39,374 nt of DNA, taken from a virus. Below the pieces are notes generated by a model. It was given only the letters and a program-made list of their open reading frames with translations, made no database searches and had not been told where the DNA came from. Of the stretch, positions 29,252-38,817 are shown piece by piece. A program made the translations under genes and the position numbers. Positions within the stretch are counted from its first letter, which is position 1. Each line of letters begins with the position of its first letter. The stretch lies in the IMG/VR virus record IMGVR_UViG_3300009593_000004, positions 1 to 39,374 of that record. One strand, written 5' to 3'.

Positions 29252-29524
29252 ATGGCGGTTCTCCCGCCAACGGCAACTAAGGAAGAGTTCCGTGATTATG
29301 TCACGGAACTTCATGGACCTCCAACAGACGTTGAGTTCAATGACTTGTGGGCTAGGCGTGTAAAGTTGTTAAGTCTAAATATTTCTAATGGTTCAGGTAA
29401 GCGTTCTGTTTTACCTCCTGAAGAACATCATTTAACTAAACGAGAACGTGAAAATAAAGTTGTGGCTGAAGCGAAAGCGGCAGGCCGCTCAATAGAGAAA
29501 GTCAGCAATAGTTGCTGGACGTGA
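29252..29524 (+). CDS. Small protein of unknown function between terminase and portal
   Basis: A 90-residue protein. It is helical at the N terminus (KEEFRDYVTELHGPPTDVEF) with an aromatic DLWARR motif and a basic C-terminal helix (LTKRERENKVVAEAKAAG). It starts two bases after the preceding stop. No family recognised; a head-assembly or packaging role is inferred from position. Confidence 0.6.
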   Translation: MAVLPPTATKEEFRDYVTELHGPPTDVEFNDLWARRVKLLSLNISNGSGKRSVLPPEEHHLTKRERENKVVAEAKAAGRSIEKVSNSCWT

Positions 29525-29531
29525 ATAAGTA

Positions 29532-31424
29532 ATGGCTAAAAAAGATGACTATCTGGAACTGTATAAAGCAAGACTTGATATAGGTAAAAGATGGCGTAAA
29601 GAGGAAGGCTACGAAGAGAAGTGGCGGCGCATGATAGACATGTACCGTGGTAAACACTTTGCGAAGACTGCTCATAATGGGGAAGACCGTGTTGCCGTTA
29701 ATTTAGCATTTTCTACTGTAAACATTATTTCCCCAGCGGTGTCTGTTAATCACCCTCGTATAACAGTTTCACCTAACCGCACAGAAGATGTTGACAGAGC
29801 AATTTTTGTTGAATCAGTTGCTAATTATCTTTGGAGACATCATGATTTCAGGAAACCGTTCCGTAGGGCCGTTAAAGATTCAATTATTGTCGGACATGGA
29901 TGGATCAAAGTTGGGTGGAGATACAAAGAAGGGCAAAAACAACTCTCTGATCAAGACAGACAGATCGCTTACCAAACAGCAGTGGAGGAGGCTTCTGCTT
30001 TTGCTCGTCAAAATCCTGATCAAGCGTCAGATGTCCCAACTAACGAAGAGATTATGGCAAATCTTCCGCACACAGAAGCGGAGATTATTGCCGACCAGCC
30101 GTTTGTTGAAAGAATTTCGCCGTTTGATATCTTTGTTGATCCCGAAGCGACGTGCTTAGATGATGCTAAATGGATAGCGCAACGCATTGTTCGGCCATTA
30201 GAAGACGTAAAAAAGGACAAAAGGTTCAAATCTAAAGTCATAAAGAGCCTAGAAGCGTCTGCTAGTGTTAAAATTCGTTGGGAAAACGATACTGAGCGAG
30301 AACAATACGCAGAAATTACTGATCGTGTCACATTATGGGAGTATTACGACCTTGAAGAAGGCGTAATGGCTGTTTGTGCTGAAGGTTCTGACGATTTTCT
30401 TGCTGATCCTATGGAAATACCATATTCTTTTGGTCATCCATTCGTTTTTCTTGCAAATTATGACGTTCCAGACACTTTATACCCTATGGGAGACCTTGAA
30501 GCCATTGAATCGCTTCAAGAAGAACTAAATAAGACTCGTTCTCAGATGGTTAACCACCGTAAACGGTATGCTCGTAAATATTTGTATCATGAACGGTCTT
30601 TTAACTCTGAAGGACGAGAGGCTTTAGAATCTGAAGAAGACGGAAGATTCGTTCCTGTAGTGGACGAGAACCGTCCTTTAGGAGAAGTCGTTGTTCCTTT
30701 ACCTCAGGTGCCTTTAGCCCCTGAAATATACAACCATTCGGGCATAATTGAAGAAGATATCAATGTTGTTTCAGGTGTTTCTGAATATGCTCGCGGGCAA
30801 ATGCCTGAAATACGTCGTACTGCTACTGAAGCATCGCTTATCGCTGATGCGGCTAATAGTCGTGTAGCAGACAAGTTGGCTTTGGTTGAAATAGCGATTG
30901 GTGAAGTGGCTCGTAGAGTCATCCAGTTGATGCAGCAATACATGACTGATGGTCAAGTAGTTAGAATCGTCGGTAAAGATGGTTCTGAATTGTTTGTTCC
31001 ATATGTTCGTGACGATATTGCTGGTGAATACGATTTTATTATTGAAGCAGGTTCTACACAGCCAAATAACGATACTATTCGTCGTTCGCAAGCAATAAAT
31101 TTGATGCAGGCTGTTGCCCCTCTAGTGGGTCAAGTTATTGATCCTGCAGAGTTGGCTAGACATGTTTTGACCAATGGTTTCGGTATAAAAGACCCCGAAA
31201 AGTTTTTGATTTCTCAGAACCCTATGGGTCCTGAGGGTGGTCCACCGCAAGGCGATCCTGCTGCTCAAGTTCCCCCTGCTGGGGCGGCCCCGATGCCACA
31301 AGGTGGGCCACCAATGCCGCCCATGCCAGAAGGCATGGCACCTAATGCTCCTGCTGGGGGCATACCTCCTGAAATGATCGCCCAACTCCAAGGACAAATG
31401 GGATTAGGATTAGACAACTTGTAA
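29532..31424 (+). CDS. Portal protein
   Basis: A 630-residue protein in the standard place between terminase and scaffold. The N terminus (YLELYKARLDIGKRWRKEEG, then WRRMIDMYRGKH) and the conserved VNLAFSTVNIISPAVSVNHP and VGHGWIKVGWRYKEG segments resemble portals of P22-like and related podoviruses. The portal forms the dodecameric ring through which DNA enters and leaves. Helices around ELNKTRSQMVNHRKRYARKY fit the stem and wing. Residues about 571-613 are Pro/Met/Gly-rich and probably disordered. No frameshift or truncation. Confidence 0.85.
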   Translation: MAKKDDYLELYKARLDIGKRWRKEEGYEEKWRRMIDMYRGKHFAKTAHNGEDRVAVNLAFSTVNIISPAVSVNHPRITVSPNRTEDVDRAIFVESVANYLWRHHDFRKPFRRAVKDSIIVGHGWIKVGWRYKEGQKQLSDQDRQIAYQTAVEEASAFARQNPDQASDVPTNEEIMANLPHTEAEIIADQPFVERISPFDIFVDPEATCLDDAKWIAQRIVRPLEDVKKDKRFKSKVIKSLEASASVKIRWENDTEREQYAEITDRVTLWEYYDLEEGVMAVCAEGSDDFLADPMEIPYSFGHPFVFLANYDVPDTLYPMGDLEAIESLQEELNKTRSQMVNHRKRYARKYLYHERSFNSEGREALESEEDGRFVPVVDENRPLGEVVVPLPQVPLAPEIYNHSGIIEEDINVVSGVSEYARGQMPEIRRTATEASLIADAANSRVADKLALVEIAIGEVARRVIQLMQQYMTDGQVVRIVGKDGSELFVPYVRDDIAGEYDFIIEAGSTQPNNDTIRRSQAINLMQAVAPLVGQVIDPAELARHVLTNGFGIKDPEKFLISQNPMGPEGGPPQGDPAAQVPPAGAAPMPQGGPPMPPMPEGMAPNAPAGGIPPEMIAQLQGQMGLGLDNL

Positions 31425-31482
31425 TTGGGACACTTTGTTCTCTTTTATTAGGAATAACCTATTCGGACTCCAAGGAGGCGAA

Positions 31483-32217
31483 ATGCCAGAAAATACCGTA
31501 AACGAAGGCGATGTGGGACTGGGTACCAGCAACTCATCTGAACCAGAAGTTAAGGTCAGCGGAACAGGCGGAGAACATGATCTTTACGCCATCATGGTGG
31601 ATGGTGAAGAGAAAAATGTTTCTTTGGATGAACTCCGCAACGGCTACCAACGTCAGTCGGACTACACCAAGAAGACTCAAGCGTTGGCAGCGGAACGTGA
31701 TCGGTTGGCTCAGGCTGAATCAATCATCCATGCTTTAGAAACTGATCCTCAAGGGACTTTAAAAACCCTTGGGGAAGCATTCGGTTTTGAGGACACCAGT
31801 GGCCTCTCTCATGCAAGTGAGATGACGGACATTGACCCTGATGAAGCGAGAATACGGAAGATTGAGCAGACAATTGACAACCAACAGAAAACGTTTAGAC
31901 AACAAGAACTGCAAAAGGAACTAAGTACTTTACGTGACAAATATGGCGATATAGACGAAAATCTATTGTTTAATCATGCGATTAAGTCAAATATTGGCAA
32001 TTTGGAAACAGCATATAAAGATATGACCTACAGTAATTTGGTAGAAAAACTTTCAACCAAAACAACTGAAGATGATATCGTCGCTCAGAAACGTGAGGCT
32101 TCTGTTATCAGTGAAGGTGGGTCAACCTCTGGAACTGTGGAGCCTAAGTCTTCTGAGAAGGTAGGAAGTATCCGTGACGCATTTTTGTTGGCTAAAGAAC
32201 AGTTACAAAACTCTTAA
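31483..32217 (+). CDS. Capsid scaffolding protein
   Basis: A 244-residue acidic, helical protein between portal and capsid genes, the normal scaffold position. A short beta element (LYAIMVDGEEKNVSLDELRN) is followed by a long coiled coil rich in Gln, Arg and Glu (YQRQSDYTKKTQALAAERDR) and a helical C terminus ending with AFLLAKEQLQNS. Scaffolds guide capsid assembly and leave before DNA packaging. ATG 31483 is favoured by AAGGAGG before it; a TTG frame from 31435 is rejected. Confidence 0.8.
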   Translation: MPENTVNEGDVGLGTSNSSEPEVKVSGTGGEHDLYAIMVDGEEKNVSLDELRNGYQRQSDYTKKTQALAAERDRLAQAESIIHALETDPQGTLKTLGEAFGFEDTSGLSHASEMTDIDPDEARIRKIEQTIDNQQKTFRQQELQKELSTLRDKYGDIDENLLFNHAIKSNIGNLETAYKDMTYSNLVEKLSTKTTEDDIVAQKREASVISEGGSTSGTVEPKSSEKVGSIRDAFLLAKEQLQNS

Positions 32218-32238
32218 TAGAAAGATAGAGGATTTAGA

Positions 32239-33213
32239 ATGCCAGCGAATTCAAATTATGATGAACTGCTTTCAACGACTCTCGCTAACTATGTCCCCAC
32301 TCTTGAGGACAACATCTTTACTGCAAGACCCCTGTTCTACGCGCTGACGAACGGCCAGACCATTCGTCGCGTTAGCGGTGGTGTAAAGATTGTAACCCCT
32401 ATTATTCATGGGTTAAATACTACAGCGAAGGCGTATACAGGAACTGATTCCTTAGACGTAACTCAACCAGACAACGTGTCTGCTGCTGAGTACGACTGGA
32501 AACAATTCTCGGCAAGCATTGTCATCAACGGCATTGAAGAAGCCAAAAACAACGGCGAAGCAGAAATAATTGACCTTCTTGAAGGTCGCATTATGGCTGC
32601 AGAGGAATCAATCATTGAGCAAATGAACACTATGCTTCACACTGCTTCAGCAACAACTGATGCAGATGCAAACATGGTTATCTCAACTGGTGGGTCACGT
32701 GCATGGAACGGACTCCCAGACCTTGTTGATTCTGTAGGCACCGTTGGTGGGATTGACCCAACAGCAACTGGAAACGGTTTCTGGGCTTCCTACGAAGAAA
32801 GCACAAGCACTGCGTTGACTGTTGCTCAAATGAGAACCGCTTACAATAGCGTTTCCGTTGGTAACGACCAACCAAACCTTGTACTTACTACTCAAACACT
32901 GTACGAAAAGTACGAAGATTTAATGGACAGTAACATGCGTTACACAGACACTGAATTTGCAGATGCAGGTTTCCAAAACTTGCTCTTCAAAGGTGCTCCA
33001 GTAACATTTGATGCAGCATGCGCTGCAGGCGTAATGTACTTCCTTAACTCAAAGTACCTTCGTCTTGTGGCTCACACGGATGTTTGGTTTAAACCAACTC
33101 CGTTTGTACGTCGTCACAATGTTGATGCACGTTATGCACAAGTTCTGTCCTACGGAAACTTGACATGTAGCAACCGCTCACGTCAAGGTATCCTTAGTGC
33201 AAAAACTGCTTAA
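32239..33213 (+). CDS. Major capsid protein
   Basis: A 324-residue protein, directly after the scaffold, with AGAGGA before its ATG. The opening (YDELLSTTLANYVPTLEDNI, then ARPLFYALTNGQ) and the central QFSASIVINGIEEAKNNGEA segment are typical of HK97-fold major capsid proteins in podovirus-like and related phages. The C-terminal part has the beta-rich P-domain pattern (KYLRLVAHTDVWFKPTPFVR). It builds the icosahedral shell. No cleavage signal or inserted domain is evident. Confidence 0.85.
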   Translation: MPANSNYDELLSTTLANYVPTLEDNIFTARPLFYALTNGQTIRRVSGGVKIVTPIIHGLNTTAKAYTGTDSLDVTQPDNVSAAEYDWKQFSASIVINGIEEAKNNGEAEIIDLLEGRIMAAEESIIEQMNTMLHTASATTDADANMVISTGGSRAWNGLPDLVDSVGTVGGIDPTATGNGFWASYEESTSTALTVAQMRTAYNSVSVGNDQPNLVLTTQTLYEKYEDLMDSNMRYTDTEFADAGFQNLLFKGAPVTFDAACAAGVMYFLNSKYLRLVAHTDVWFKPTPFVRRHNVDARYAQVLSYGNLTCSNRSRQGILSAKTA

Positions 33214-33229
33214 TTGATCGGAGTCTACT

Positions 33230-33508
33230 ATGGGTGTTGCTAACGCTGTTGCTTACAGAAAAGGGGCTATTGCCTCACAATCTCTAGGTGGCCGCGCCAA
33301 CGATGCTCGTCAAGGATTGTCTGCTAATTCTAGAATTATTCAAGGATATGCTAAAGAATCCGATAAGGTAGATTCAAGTCAATCTCCTGTGGTTGTGTGT
33401 GCAGGTACCACTAAGAGCGGGGAGGGCTGTAAGGCCCGACCCGCTCATGGTGGCGAATTTTGTATTGGTCATACTCGCCAGCAAGAAAAACTTAAGGCTG
33501 CTGAATAA
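33230..33508 (+). CDS. Small zinc-knuckle protein of the head module
   Basis: A 92-residue protein. The N-terminal half is basic and Ser/Ala-rich. The C-terminal half carries C57, C67, C78 and H81 in CAGTTKSGEGCKARPAHG then EFCIGH, a CCCH zinc pattern found in several phage and bacterial small proteins (DUF5763-like). It lies between capsid and adaptor genes, and its stop overlaps the adaptor start (TAATG). It may decorate the head or stabilise the neck. Confidence 0.65.
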   Translation: MGVANAVAYRKGAIASQSLGGRANDARQGLSANSRIIQGYAKESDKVDSSQSPVVVCAGTTKSGEGCKARPAHGGEFCIGHTRQQEKLKAAE

Positions 33509-34230
33509 TGTCTTCAATGACATTGCAGCAAATGCGTGACCATATTTTAGGAGTCACGGAATTAGATTCTGCAGATATTCCTACTTCAGTGTTAGATCGC
33601 TTCATAGGCGAAGGATATAATTTAGTTGCTTATAGCGAAAGGCGTTGGCCTTTCTATGAAGTAGAAACTTCTTTTAACACTGTTTCTAATCAAAAAGATT
33701 ACTCTTTGACTGTTGTTGGTAATGGAACAGGTTCAGACGGTGTTACTCAGGGCTTGCGTGATATCGCCCATTTAAGAAATGAAGATCACGTTATTGGTTT
33801 GATAGGTCGTGACGATGGTGACGAGGCCTATCCTTTAGATTCAAACGATACAGGGGAGCCTTGGAATTTTGCTTATTGGGGAGAACAAGTTCGTTTATAC
33901 CCTACGCCAAGTGCTGTAGAAAAAATATATGTTCGTGCTTATAGGAACGCTACGCCCTTTCCTTCAGACCCTGTAAATCCTGATACGACTGTCTCGCCTG
34001 ATTTGCCTGATCCTTTTCATGTGGTTGTAGCAAATTATGCTATAGCGCGTGTTTATCAGCAGCAAGAAGACCCTCAAATGGCTATGACCTATGATCAACT
34101 TGTTGCAGTAGAATTAGACAACTTGGCTAGACGTTATGCAGGAACTCCTTTAACTCAACCTATGGTTTTGAATCGTCAAAATTTGAGATCATGGGGTGCT
34201 TGGGGTCGGTTACGTTACTCGTGGGAGTAA
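33508..34230 (+). CDS. Head-to-tail adaptor protein (P22 gp4-like)
   Basis: A 240-residue protein right after the head genes. The N-terminal helical part (MRDHILGVTELDSADIPTSV, then IGEGYNLVAYSERRWPF) followed by beta elements and a C-terminal helical region (NYAIARVYQQQEDPQMAMTY) is the pattern of adaptor proteins that bind beneath the portal in P22- and T7-like phages. Position before the nozzle gene supports this. No enzymatic motif. Confidence 0.75.
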   Translation: MSSMTLQQMRDHILGVTELDSADIPTSVLDRFIGEGYNLVAYSERRWPFYEVETSFNTVSNQKDYSLTVVGNGTGSDGVTQGLRDIAHLRNEDHVIGLIGRDDGDEAYPLDSNDTGEPWNFAYWGEQVRLYPTPSAVEKIYVRAYRNATPFPSDPVNPDTTVSPDLPDPFHVVVANYAIARVYQQQEDPQMAMTYDQLVAVELDNLARRYAGTPLTQPMVLNRQNLRSWGAWGRLRYSWE

Positions 34231-34233
34231 CGG

Positions 34234-35817
34234 ATGGCTAAACGAGGATACAAGAGTATTTCTCTTGAAGATTTTACTGGTGGCTTAAATTATAGGGCCG
34301 ACCAATTCGGCATGAAAGCCAACGAATCTCCTGATTTGTTAAATGTTGATGTTGATCCTAAGGGTGGGGTAAGACAACGTAATGGTGTAGATGCTTGGCA
34401 CGCAGATCAAGTTGGTGCAAATGTCACAGGTCTTTGGGGGTTTCATACTGCTTCTGGGACTAATCAATTAATGGTTTCTCATGGAGATAACGTTTCACAT
34501 AGTACAGGTGGCACTTACACATCGTTGCTTGGTGGAGGCGGACAACCTGCAGTTAATACTGTTACTACTCGTAGTCGTGGAGTTACTTTAAACAATGTTT
34601 CATATGCTCAAAACGGCACTGATCAGCCTTTGAAATGGGATGGGTCGTCTGCTTCTCGGTTAACTCAATCTTTTAACAATTCTTTAGTAGTGACAGGTGG
34701 CAATATGCCTATTGCCACGCATATCGCTGTTTGGAATAATCATCTTTGGGTAGCAGACACGACTGAAAGTTCTACACGTCATTACAATCGTTTGCGCTGG
34801 TCTCATGTAAACGAAGGAGAAGATTGGCATGCAGATCATTATGTAGATATCGCTATTGGAGAAGATGGAGACAGAATTACTGCTTTAGTACCGTTCGGTG
34901 ATCGTTTATTAATTTTTAAGCATCGTTCTATACATGCTTTGGTTGGTTACGATACTGATAGTTTCCAATTGCATCAAATTTCTAACAGTGTGGGCTGCGA
35001 GTTAGATTCTTCTCCTGTTGCTACACCAACTTCTGTTTATTTTTGGTTTAGCAATGAAGGTGTTTATAGATATAGGTCTGATGGGTTGTCATATGTTTTT
35101 GAAAACATTGCTCCTGCTATTGATGATGGACGTATTGATTTAACTGAAGCGCCTCATTTGGCTTATTCTAATAGACGTGTTTATTGTTCTGTTGGCTGGT
35201 CTGATCCTGATGAACGAAGAGTTTTTGTTTACGATGAGTCTTTAAATAAAAAAGGTTCTTGGGTTTTGCATTCTATTCCTGCAGGAGTGATGTACACCTA
35301 TCATGCTTCAAGCGCTACGGAAGTACTTGTTGCTGCTTATGGGCAACGTGTCTTAAAATTAGAACAGGACACTCAAAACTTTGATCAATTAGATGGTGCA
35401 ACAAACACTCACATTTCTTCTCATTTTACGACTTCGTGGGTGTCTGCTAAAACTCCGATGGTTAAAAAGCGTTGGGGTCGTGCTAGAACAGTAGTTTTAG
35501 CGGACTCAACGATTGAATTACCTGTAAAGGTTTATCGTGATTACGATTTTGCTGATGTTTACAGAGATTTTACTGTAAGTATCACTGGTCGTTCTTCTAC
35601 TTCTTTATGGGGTACCGCTACATGGCAAGACTCTGATGGCACTACAGGCGATGGGGTTTGGGCATCTTTAGCGGAGTCTTCTGCTACAGACTTTGGTAAA
35701 CATCCCAATCTTGGGACAGCGATGGCTGTAAGTGTAAAGGTAGAAGGGCCAACTACTAATAATACATGGGAATTGAATGCCTTAGGGCTTTCATTCCGTC
35801 CTAGGAGTACAAGATGA
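34234..35817 (+). CDS. Tail nozzle protein (P22 gp10 / T7 gp12-like)
   Basis: A 527-residue beta-rich protein, likely a beta-propeller platform. Typical features are the opening SLEDFTGGLNYRADQFGMKA, NVDVDPKGGVRQRNG, repeated blade-like strands, and GDRLLIFKHRSIHALVG in the middle. Nozzle proteins sit at the end of the short tail, bind the fibres and close the DNA channel. It follows the adaptor by three bases, and its stop overlaps the first fibre gene. This gene, with the absence of tube or sheath genes, is the main argument for a podovirus. Confidence 0.8.
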   Translation: MAKRGYKSISLEDFTGGLNYRADQFGMKANESPDLLNVDVDPKGGVRQRNGVDAWHADQVGANVTGLWGFHTASGTNQLMVSHGDNVSHSTGGTYTSLLGGGGQPAVNTVTTRSRGVTLNNVSYAQNGTDQPLKWDGSSASRLTQSFNNSLVVTGGNMPIATHIAVWNNHLWVADTTESSTRHYNRLRWSHVNEGEDWHADHYVDIAIGEDGDRITALVPFGDRLLIFKHRSIHALVGYDTDSFQLHQISNSVGCELDSSPVATPTSVYFWFSNEGVYRYRSDGLSYVFENIAPAIDDGRIDLTEAPHLAYSNRRVYCSVGWSDPDERRVFVYDESLNKKGSWVLHSIPAGVMYTYHASSATEVLVAAYGQRVLKLEQDTQNFDQLDGATNTHISSHFTTSWVSAKTPMVKKRWGRARTVVLADSTIELPVKVYRDYDFADVYRDFTVSITGRSSTSLWGTATWQDSDGTTGDGVWASLAESSATDFGKHPNLGTAMAVSVKVEGPTTNNTWELNALGLSFRPRSTR

Positions 35818-36404
35818 CATCACCAACGAATACGTTTAGCAGCGGAACAACGATTGTTGCAAGTGATGTTAATTTAAACTTCACTGAGATTCATACTGCA
35901 TTAGGTACTAAATTGCCCACTGCGGGTGGAACAATTACTGGCGGTTTATCTGTCGCTACAGATTTTACAGTAGATAGCAATACTTTAAAAGTTGATTCTA
36001 CTAATAATCGTGTTGGTATTAAAAAAGACCCTACTACTGAGTTGGATGTTGATGGGACGGTAACTGCGACTGCTTTTGCTGGCGCATTAACTGGAAATGT
36101 TACTGGGGATGTCACTGGAGGTCTGACTGGTGATGTTACTGGAAACGTCACTGGAAACGTTACTGGTAATGTTACTGGTAATGTGACTGGGGATGTTACT
36201 GGGAATCTCACTGGTAATTGGATGTCTATTACTGTAATTCAAGCAGCAGGTGATTCCTTTGCTGATAACGATACTTCTGTTATGACTTCTGCTGCTATTC
36301 AGGACAAGATTGCGGCTGATGTTGCAACGTATGGATACGCAAAAGTAACTATTCAGCCCGATCCTCCTAGTGGCGTTGAAGGCGATCTTTGGATTGATAC
36401 ATAA
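35814..36404 (+). CDS. Tail fibre protein with TG-N-V repeats
   Basis: A 196-residue fibre protein. The N terminus (TNTFSSGTTIVASDVNLNFT) fits attachment proteins. Then comes VGIKKDPTTELDVDGTVTAT, a common fibre element, and residues 92-135 hold eleven near-perfect four-residue repeats of the GNVT / GDVT type, as in triple beta-helix shafts. The short globular end ends in EGDLWIDT. It starts inside the nozzle stop and ends on the next gene's start, so the fibre genes are coupled. It likely trimerises. Confidence 0.75.
   Translation: MTSPTNTFSSGTTIVASDVNLNFTEIHTALGTKLPTAGGTITGGLSVATDFTVDSNTLKVDSTNNRVGIKKDPTTELDVDGTVTATAFAGALTGNVTGDVTGGLTGDVTGNVTGNVTGNVTGNVTGDVTGNLTGNWMSITVIQAAGDSFADNDTSVMTSAAIQDKIAADVATYGYAKVTIQPDPPSGVEGDLWIDT
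36087..36219 (+). repeat. In-frame 12-bp tandem repeats of the fibre gene
   Basis: About eleven degenerate 12-bp units encode the GNVT/GDVT shaft; typical units read GGAAACGTCACT or GGTAATGTTACT. Third positions vary freely, so selection acts on the protein. Units can easily be gained or lost, changing fibre length. Confidence 0.85.
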
Positions 36405-37129
36405 TGGCTACGTTGAAGCGACACAACGGTTCAACGTGGGTAGAAGTTCCAAACGGTACAGCGTTTAAGTATCACAACGGAAGCACTTGGGTGAATCCTA
36501 ATCATGTTAAATATCATGATGGTTCTGGTTGGGTAACTGCTTGGTCTAAGTCTGATCCTGTTTCCTATAAGTTTGCTGCTTCAAACTCTAGGGCTTGGCG
36601 ACCTCAAGGGTGGCGTTCCGCTACTGGCGATTTGCGTGTCGGCGCTTATGGTGGTTACGGCGACAATATGACTGTCTACGACTTCACTGGTAATAATGAT
36701 GTTAATGGCTCAGGTCTTACTTTCGCTGAGGCTTTAGCGATACGACCTAATGTTCAAGCAGGCACATTAAAAGTGACTCTTTTAAGAATGACTGGAAGCG
36801 GTTATTCAACTACTGGAACTGGCGACACTTGGTATATGGGTCAATGGGACGGAACTATAGGTTCTGGCGATGCAGATGATGGCATAAATACTACAAACAT
36901 GGCTACTCTTACTGGTTCTTCGGATGGACCTGATTCTTGGGCAGGGAATAATTATCGTGATTTTCCTTTGCCTGATGCTTTGGCTTCTGCATTGTCTACT
37001 AAAGAGTTATGGGTAGCGAATCGCACTTCTGGGTTTACCACTGATGGCGGTACCGATAATTCTTATTCTGCTTTAACGGACCACACCACAATTTTTGCTC
37101 CGTTTATAGATGTAATTTTGGATTACTGA
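36404..37129 (+). CDS. Tail-associated protein with HNGSTWV repeats
   Basis: A 241-residue protein. The first 45 residues carry three copies of a short motif, HNGSTWV, HNGSTWV and HDGSGWV, typical of small beta-hairpin modules in phage tail or adhesion proteins. The rest is beta-rich with Gly, Thr and Trp and low charge ([17 protein letters not shown]), probably a jelly-roll-like binding domain. Single-base overlaps with both neighbours (TAATG) place it in the fibre operon. A receptor-binding or fibre-accessory role is likely; exact family unknown. Confidence 0.65.
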   Translation: MATLKRHNGSTWVEVPNGTAFKYHNGSTWVNPNHVKYHDGSGWVTAWSKSDPVSYKFAASNSRAWRPQGWRSATGDLRVGAYGGYGDNMTVYDFTGNNDVNGSGLTFAEALAIRPNVQAGTLKVTLLRMTGSGYSTTGTGDTWYMGQWDGTIGSGDADDGINTTNMATLTGSSDGPDSWAGNNYRDFPLPDALASALSTKELWVANRTSGFTTDGGTDNSYSALTDHTTIFAPFIDVILDY

Positions 37130-38817
37130 TGGCTGACCTCAATTTCTCAAGAAATATAGGCCCTGATGTAAATGTTTCATTGTCTGATTCCCCAAATTAT
37201 AGAGGAACGTATGATGCTGCGACTGCTTATGTAGCAGGAGATGTTGTTGCATACAACGGTTCTTCATATGTGGCAAGAATTAGTTCTACTGGTCAAACTC
37301 CTGCTGATAACAGTTATTGGCAAACTTTTGCTTCTATAGGAGCGACTGGATCAGCAGGAACTCAAGGAGTGACTGGTGCTACTGGTGCAACTGGTGCAAC
37401 TGGTGCAACTGGACCTGCTGGTCCGACTGGTGCAACAGGGGCGGCAGGCGCGGATGGTTCGGATGGTGCCGCTGCAACAATCGCTGTTGGTACGACATCT
37501 AGCGTAGATAATTCTGGTACTGCTTCTGTCACTAATAGTGGTTCATCTAGCGCTGCTACATTTGATTTTGTTTTGAAAGATGGTCCTACTGGACCTACTG
37601 GGGCAACAGGCGCTGCTGGACCAACAGGGGCGACTGGCGCTCAAGGGCCTACAGGCGATACTGGTCCTGCTGGTTCTACTGGCGCTACTGGAGCAACTGG
37701 TGCGGCAGGTGCTGCAGCGACAATTGCTGTTGGTACAACTTCTAGTGTTGATAACAGTGGCACTGCTTCTGTAACCAATAGTGGAAGTTCTTCTGCGGCT
37801 ACGTTTGATTTCGTTTTACGTGACGGACCAACTGGTCCGACTGGCGCTACTGGAGCGACTGGTCCTGCGGGACCAACTGGTGCTACTGGCGCTACTGGTC
37901 CTGCTGGTGCTGACGGTGCTGATGGCACCGATGGTTCTGATGGAGCAACTGGTCCTGCGGGAGCAACTGGTGCAACTGGTGCAACTGGACCCGCTGGTCC
38001 AACTGGTGCTACTGGTGCTGCAGGTGCAGATGGATCAGATGGATCAGATGGTGCTACTGGGGCTACTGGTCCTGCGGGTGATACAGGTCCTGCAGGTGCT
38101 ACTGGGGCGACTGGTCCTACTGGACCAACTGGTGCAACTGGAGCAACAGGCCCAGCAGGCGCTGATGGGGCAAGTATTTTGGCAGGAACAGTTGTTATGT
38201 GGTCTGGATCATCAGCACCTACTGGCTGGCTTGAATGCGATGGTTCAGCAGTTTCAAGATCAACGTATTCAGCATTGTTTGCGATTATAGGTACTCGTTA
38301 TGGAACTGGTGATGGTTCTTCTACGTTTAATTTGCCTAACCCTGTTGATAAATTGGCGATGGGTATTGCTTTAAGCACCACTCCGTCTGCTACTACTTTG
38401 GCTGGTTCTTCAACTTTAGATGCTTTAGGTTTGGGTAATCAGTCCGCTGATCATACTCATAATGGTACGTCAGGTAATCAGTCTGCTGATCATTCGCATA
38501 CTGCGAATACTTCTAACACTGGGAACCATAGTCATAACACTGGTAACCCTTCTTCTAACCACTCGCATAATTACAGTAAGAGTAACACTGGTAGTCAAAC
38601 AAGCAATGCCACTTCAAATGTTTCTGCTTGGCACACGCATAATGTAAGTAACACTGGAGCGCATTCACACAATGTTTCTGTTGGAAACCAGTCCGCTAGT
38701 CATACACATAATGTGACTACAGGCAATCAGTCTGCAAGTCATAACCACTCTTTATCTTCGTCCACTATAAGCACCACTGTAAACGTGGAACCATTTGGTT
38801 TCATCATTAAAACCTGA
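37129..38817 (+). CDS. Collagen-like tail collar fibre with His-rich tip
   Basis: A 562-residue fibre. Residues 22-68 ([20 protein letters not shown]) resemble a carbohydrate-binding CBM5/12 module. Gly-X-Y collagen-like tracts lie at about 71-113, 152-194 and 232-348, mostly GAT, GPT and GPA triplets. Two 49-residue copies of a Ser/Thr-rich unit (114-162 and 195-243) separate them. Residues about 350-430 ([20 protein letters not shown], then [10 protein letters not shown]) are a phage tail collar domain. Residues 440-542 carry eight HxH motifs, as in metal-binding fibre tips. It should trimerise and act in adsorption. The stop overlaps the next ATG. Confidence 0.85.
   Translation: MADLNFSRNIGPDVNVSLSDSPNYRGTYDAATAYVAGDVVAYNGSSYVARISSTGQTPADNSYWQTFASIGATGSAGTQGVTGATGATGATGATGPAGPTGATGAAGADGSDGAAATIAVGTTSSVDNSGTASVTNSGSSSAATFDFVLKDGPTGPTGATGAAGPTGATGAQGPTGDTGPAGSTGATGATGAAGAAATIAVGTTSSVDNSGTASVTNSGSSSAATFDFVLRDGPTGPTGATGATGPAGPTGATGATGPAGADGADGTDGSDGATGPAGATGATGATGPAGPTGATGAAGADGSDGSDGATGATGPAGDTGPAGATGATGPTGPTGATGATGPAGADGASILAGTVVMWSGSSAPTGWLECDGSAVSRSTYSALFAIIGTRYGTGDGSSTFNLPNPVDKLAMGIALSTTPSATTLAGSSTLDALGLGNQSADHTHNGTSGNQSADHSHTANTSNTGNHSHNTGNPSSNHSHNYSKSNTGSQTSNATSNVSAWHTHNVSNTGAHSHNVSVGNQSASHTHNVTTGNQSASHNHSLSSSTISTTVNVEPFGFIIKT

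Noticed and set aside
36087-36219. Short tandem repeats as a DNA regulatory array
   Set aside because: They encode a regular GNVT/GDVT fibre shaft in frame; third positions vary.
37354-38172. CRISPR-like tandem repeats
   Set aside because: The repeats are in-frame Gly-X-Y codons of the collagen-like fibre without unique spacers; open frames in the other five readings here are shadows.
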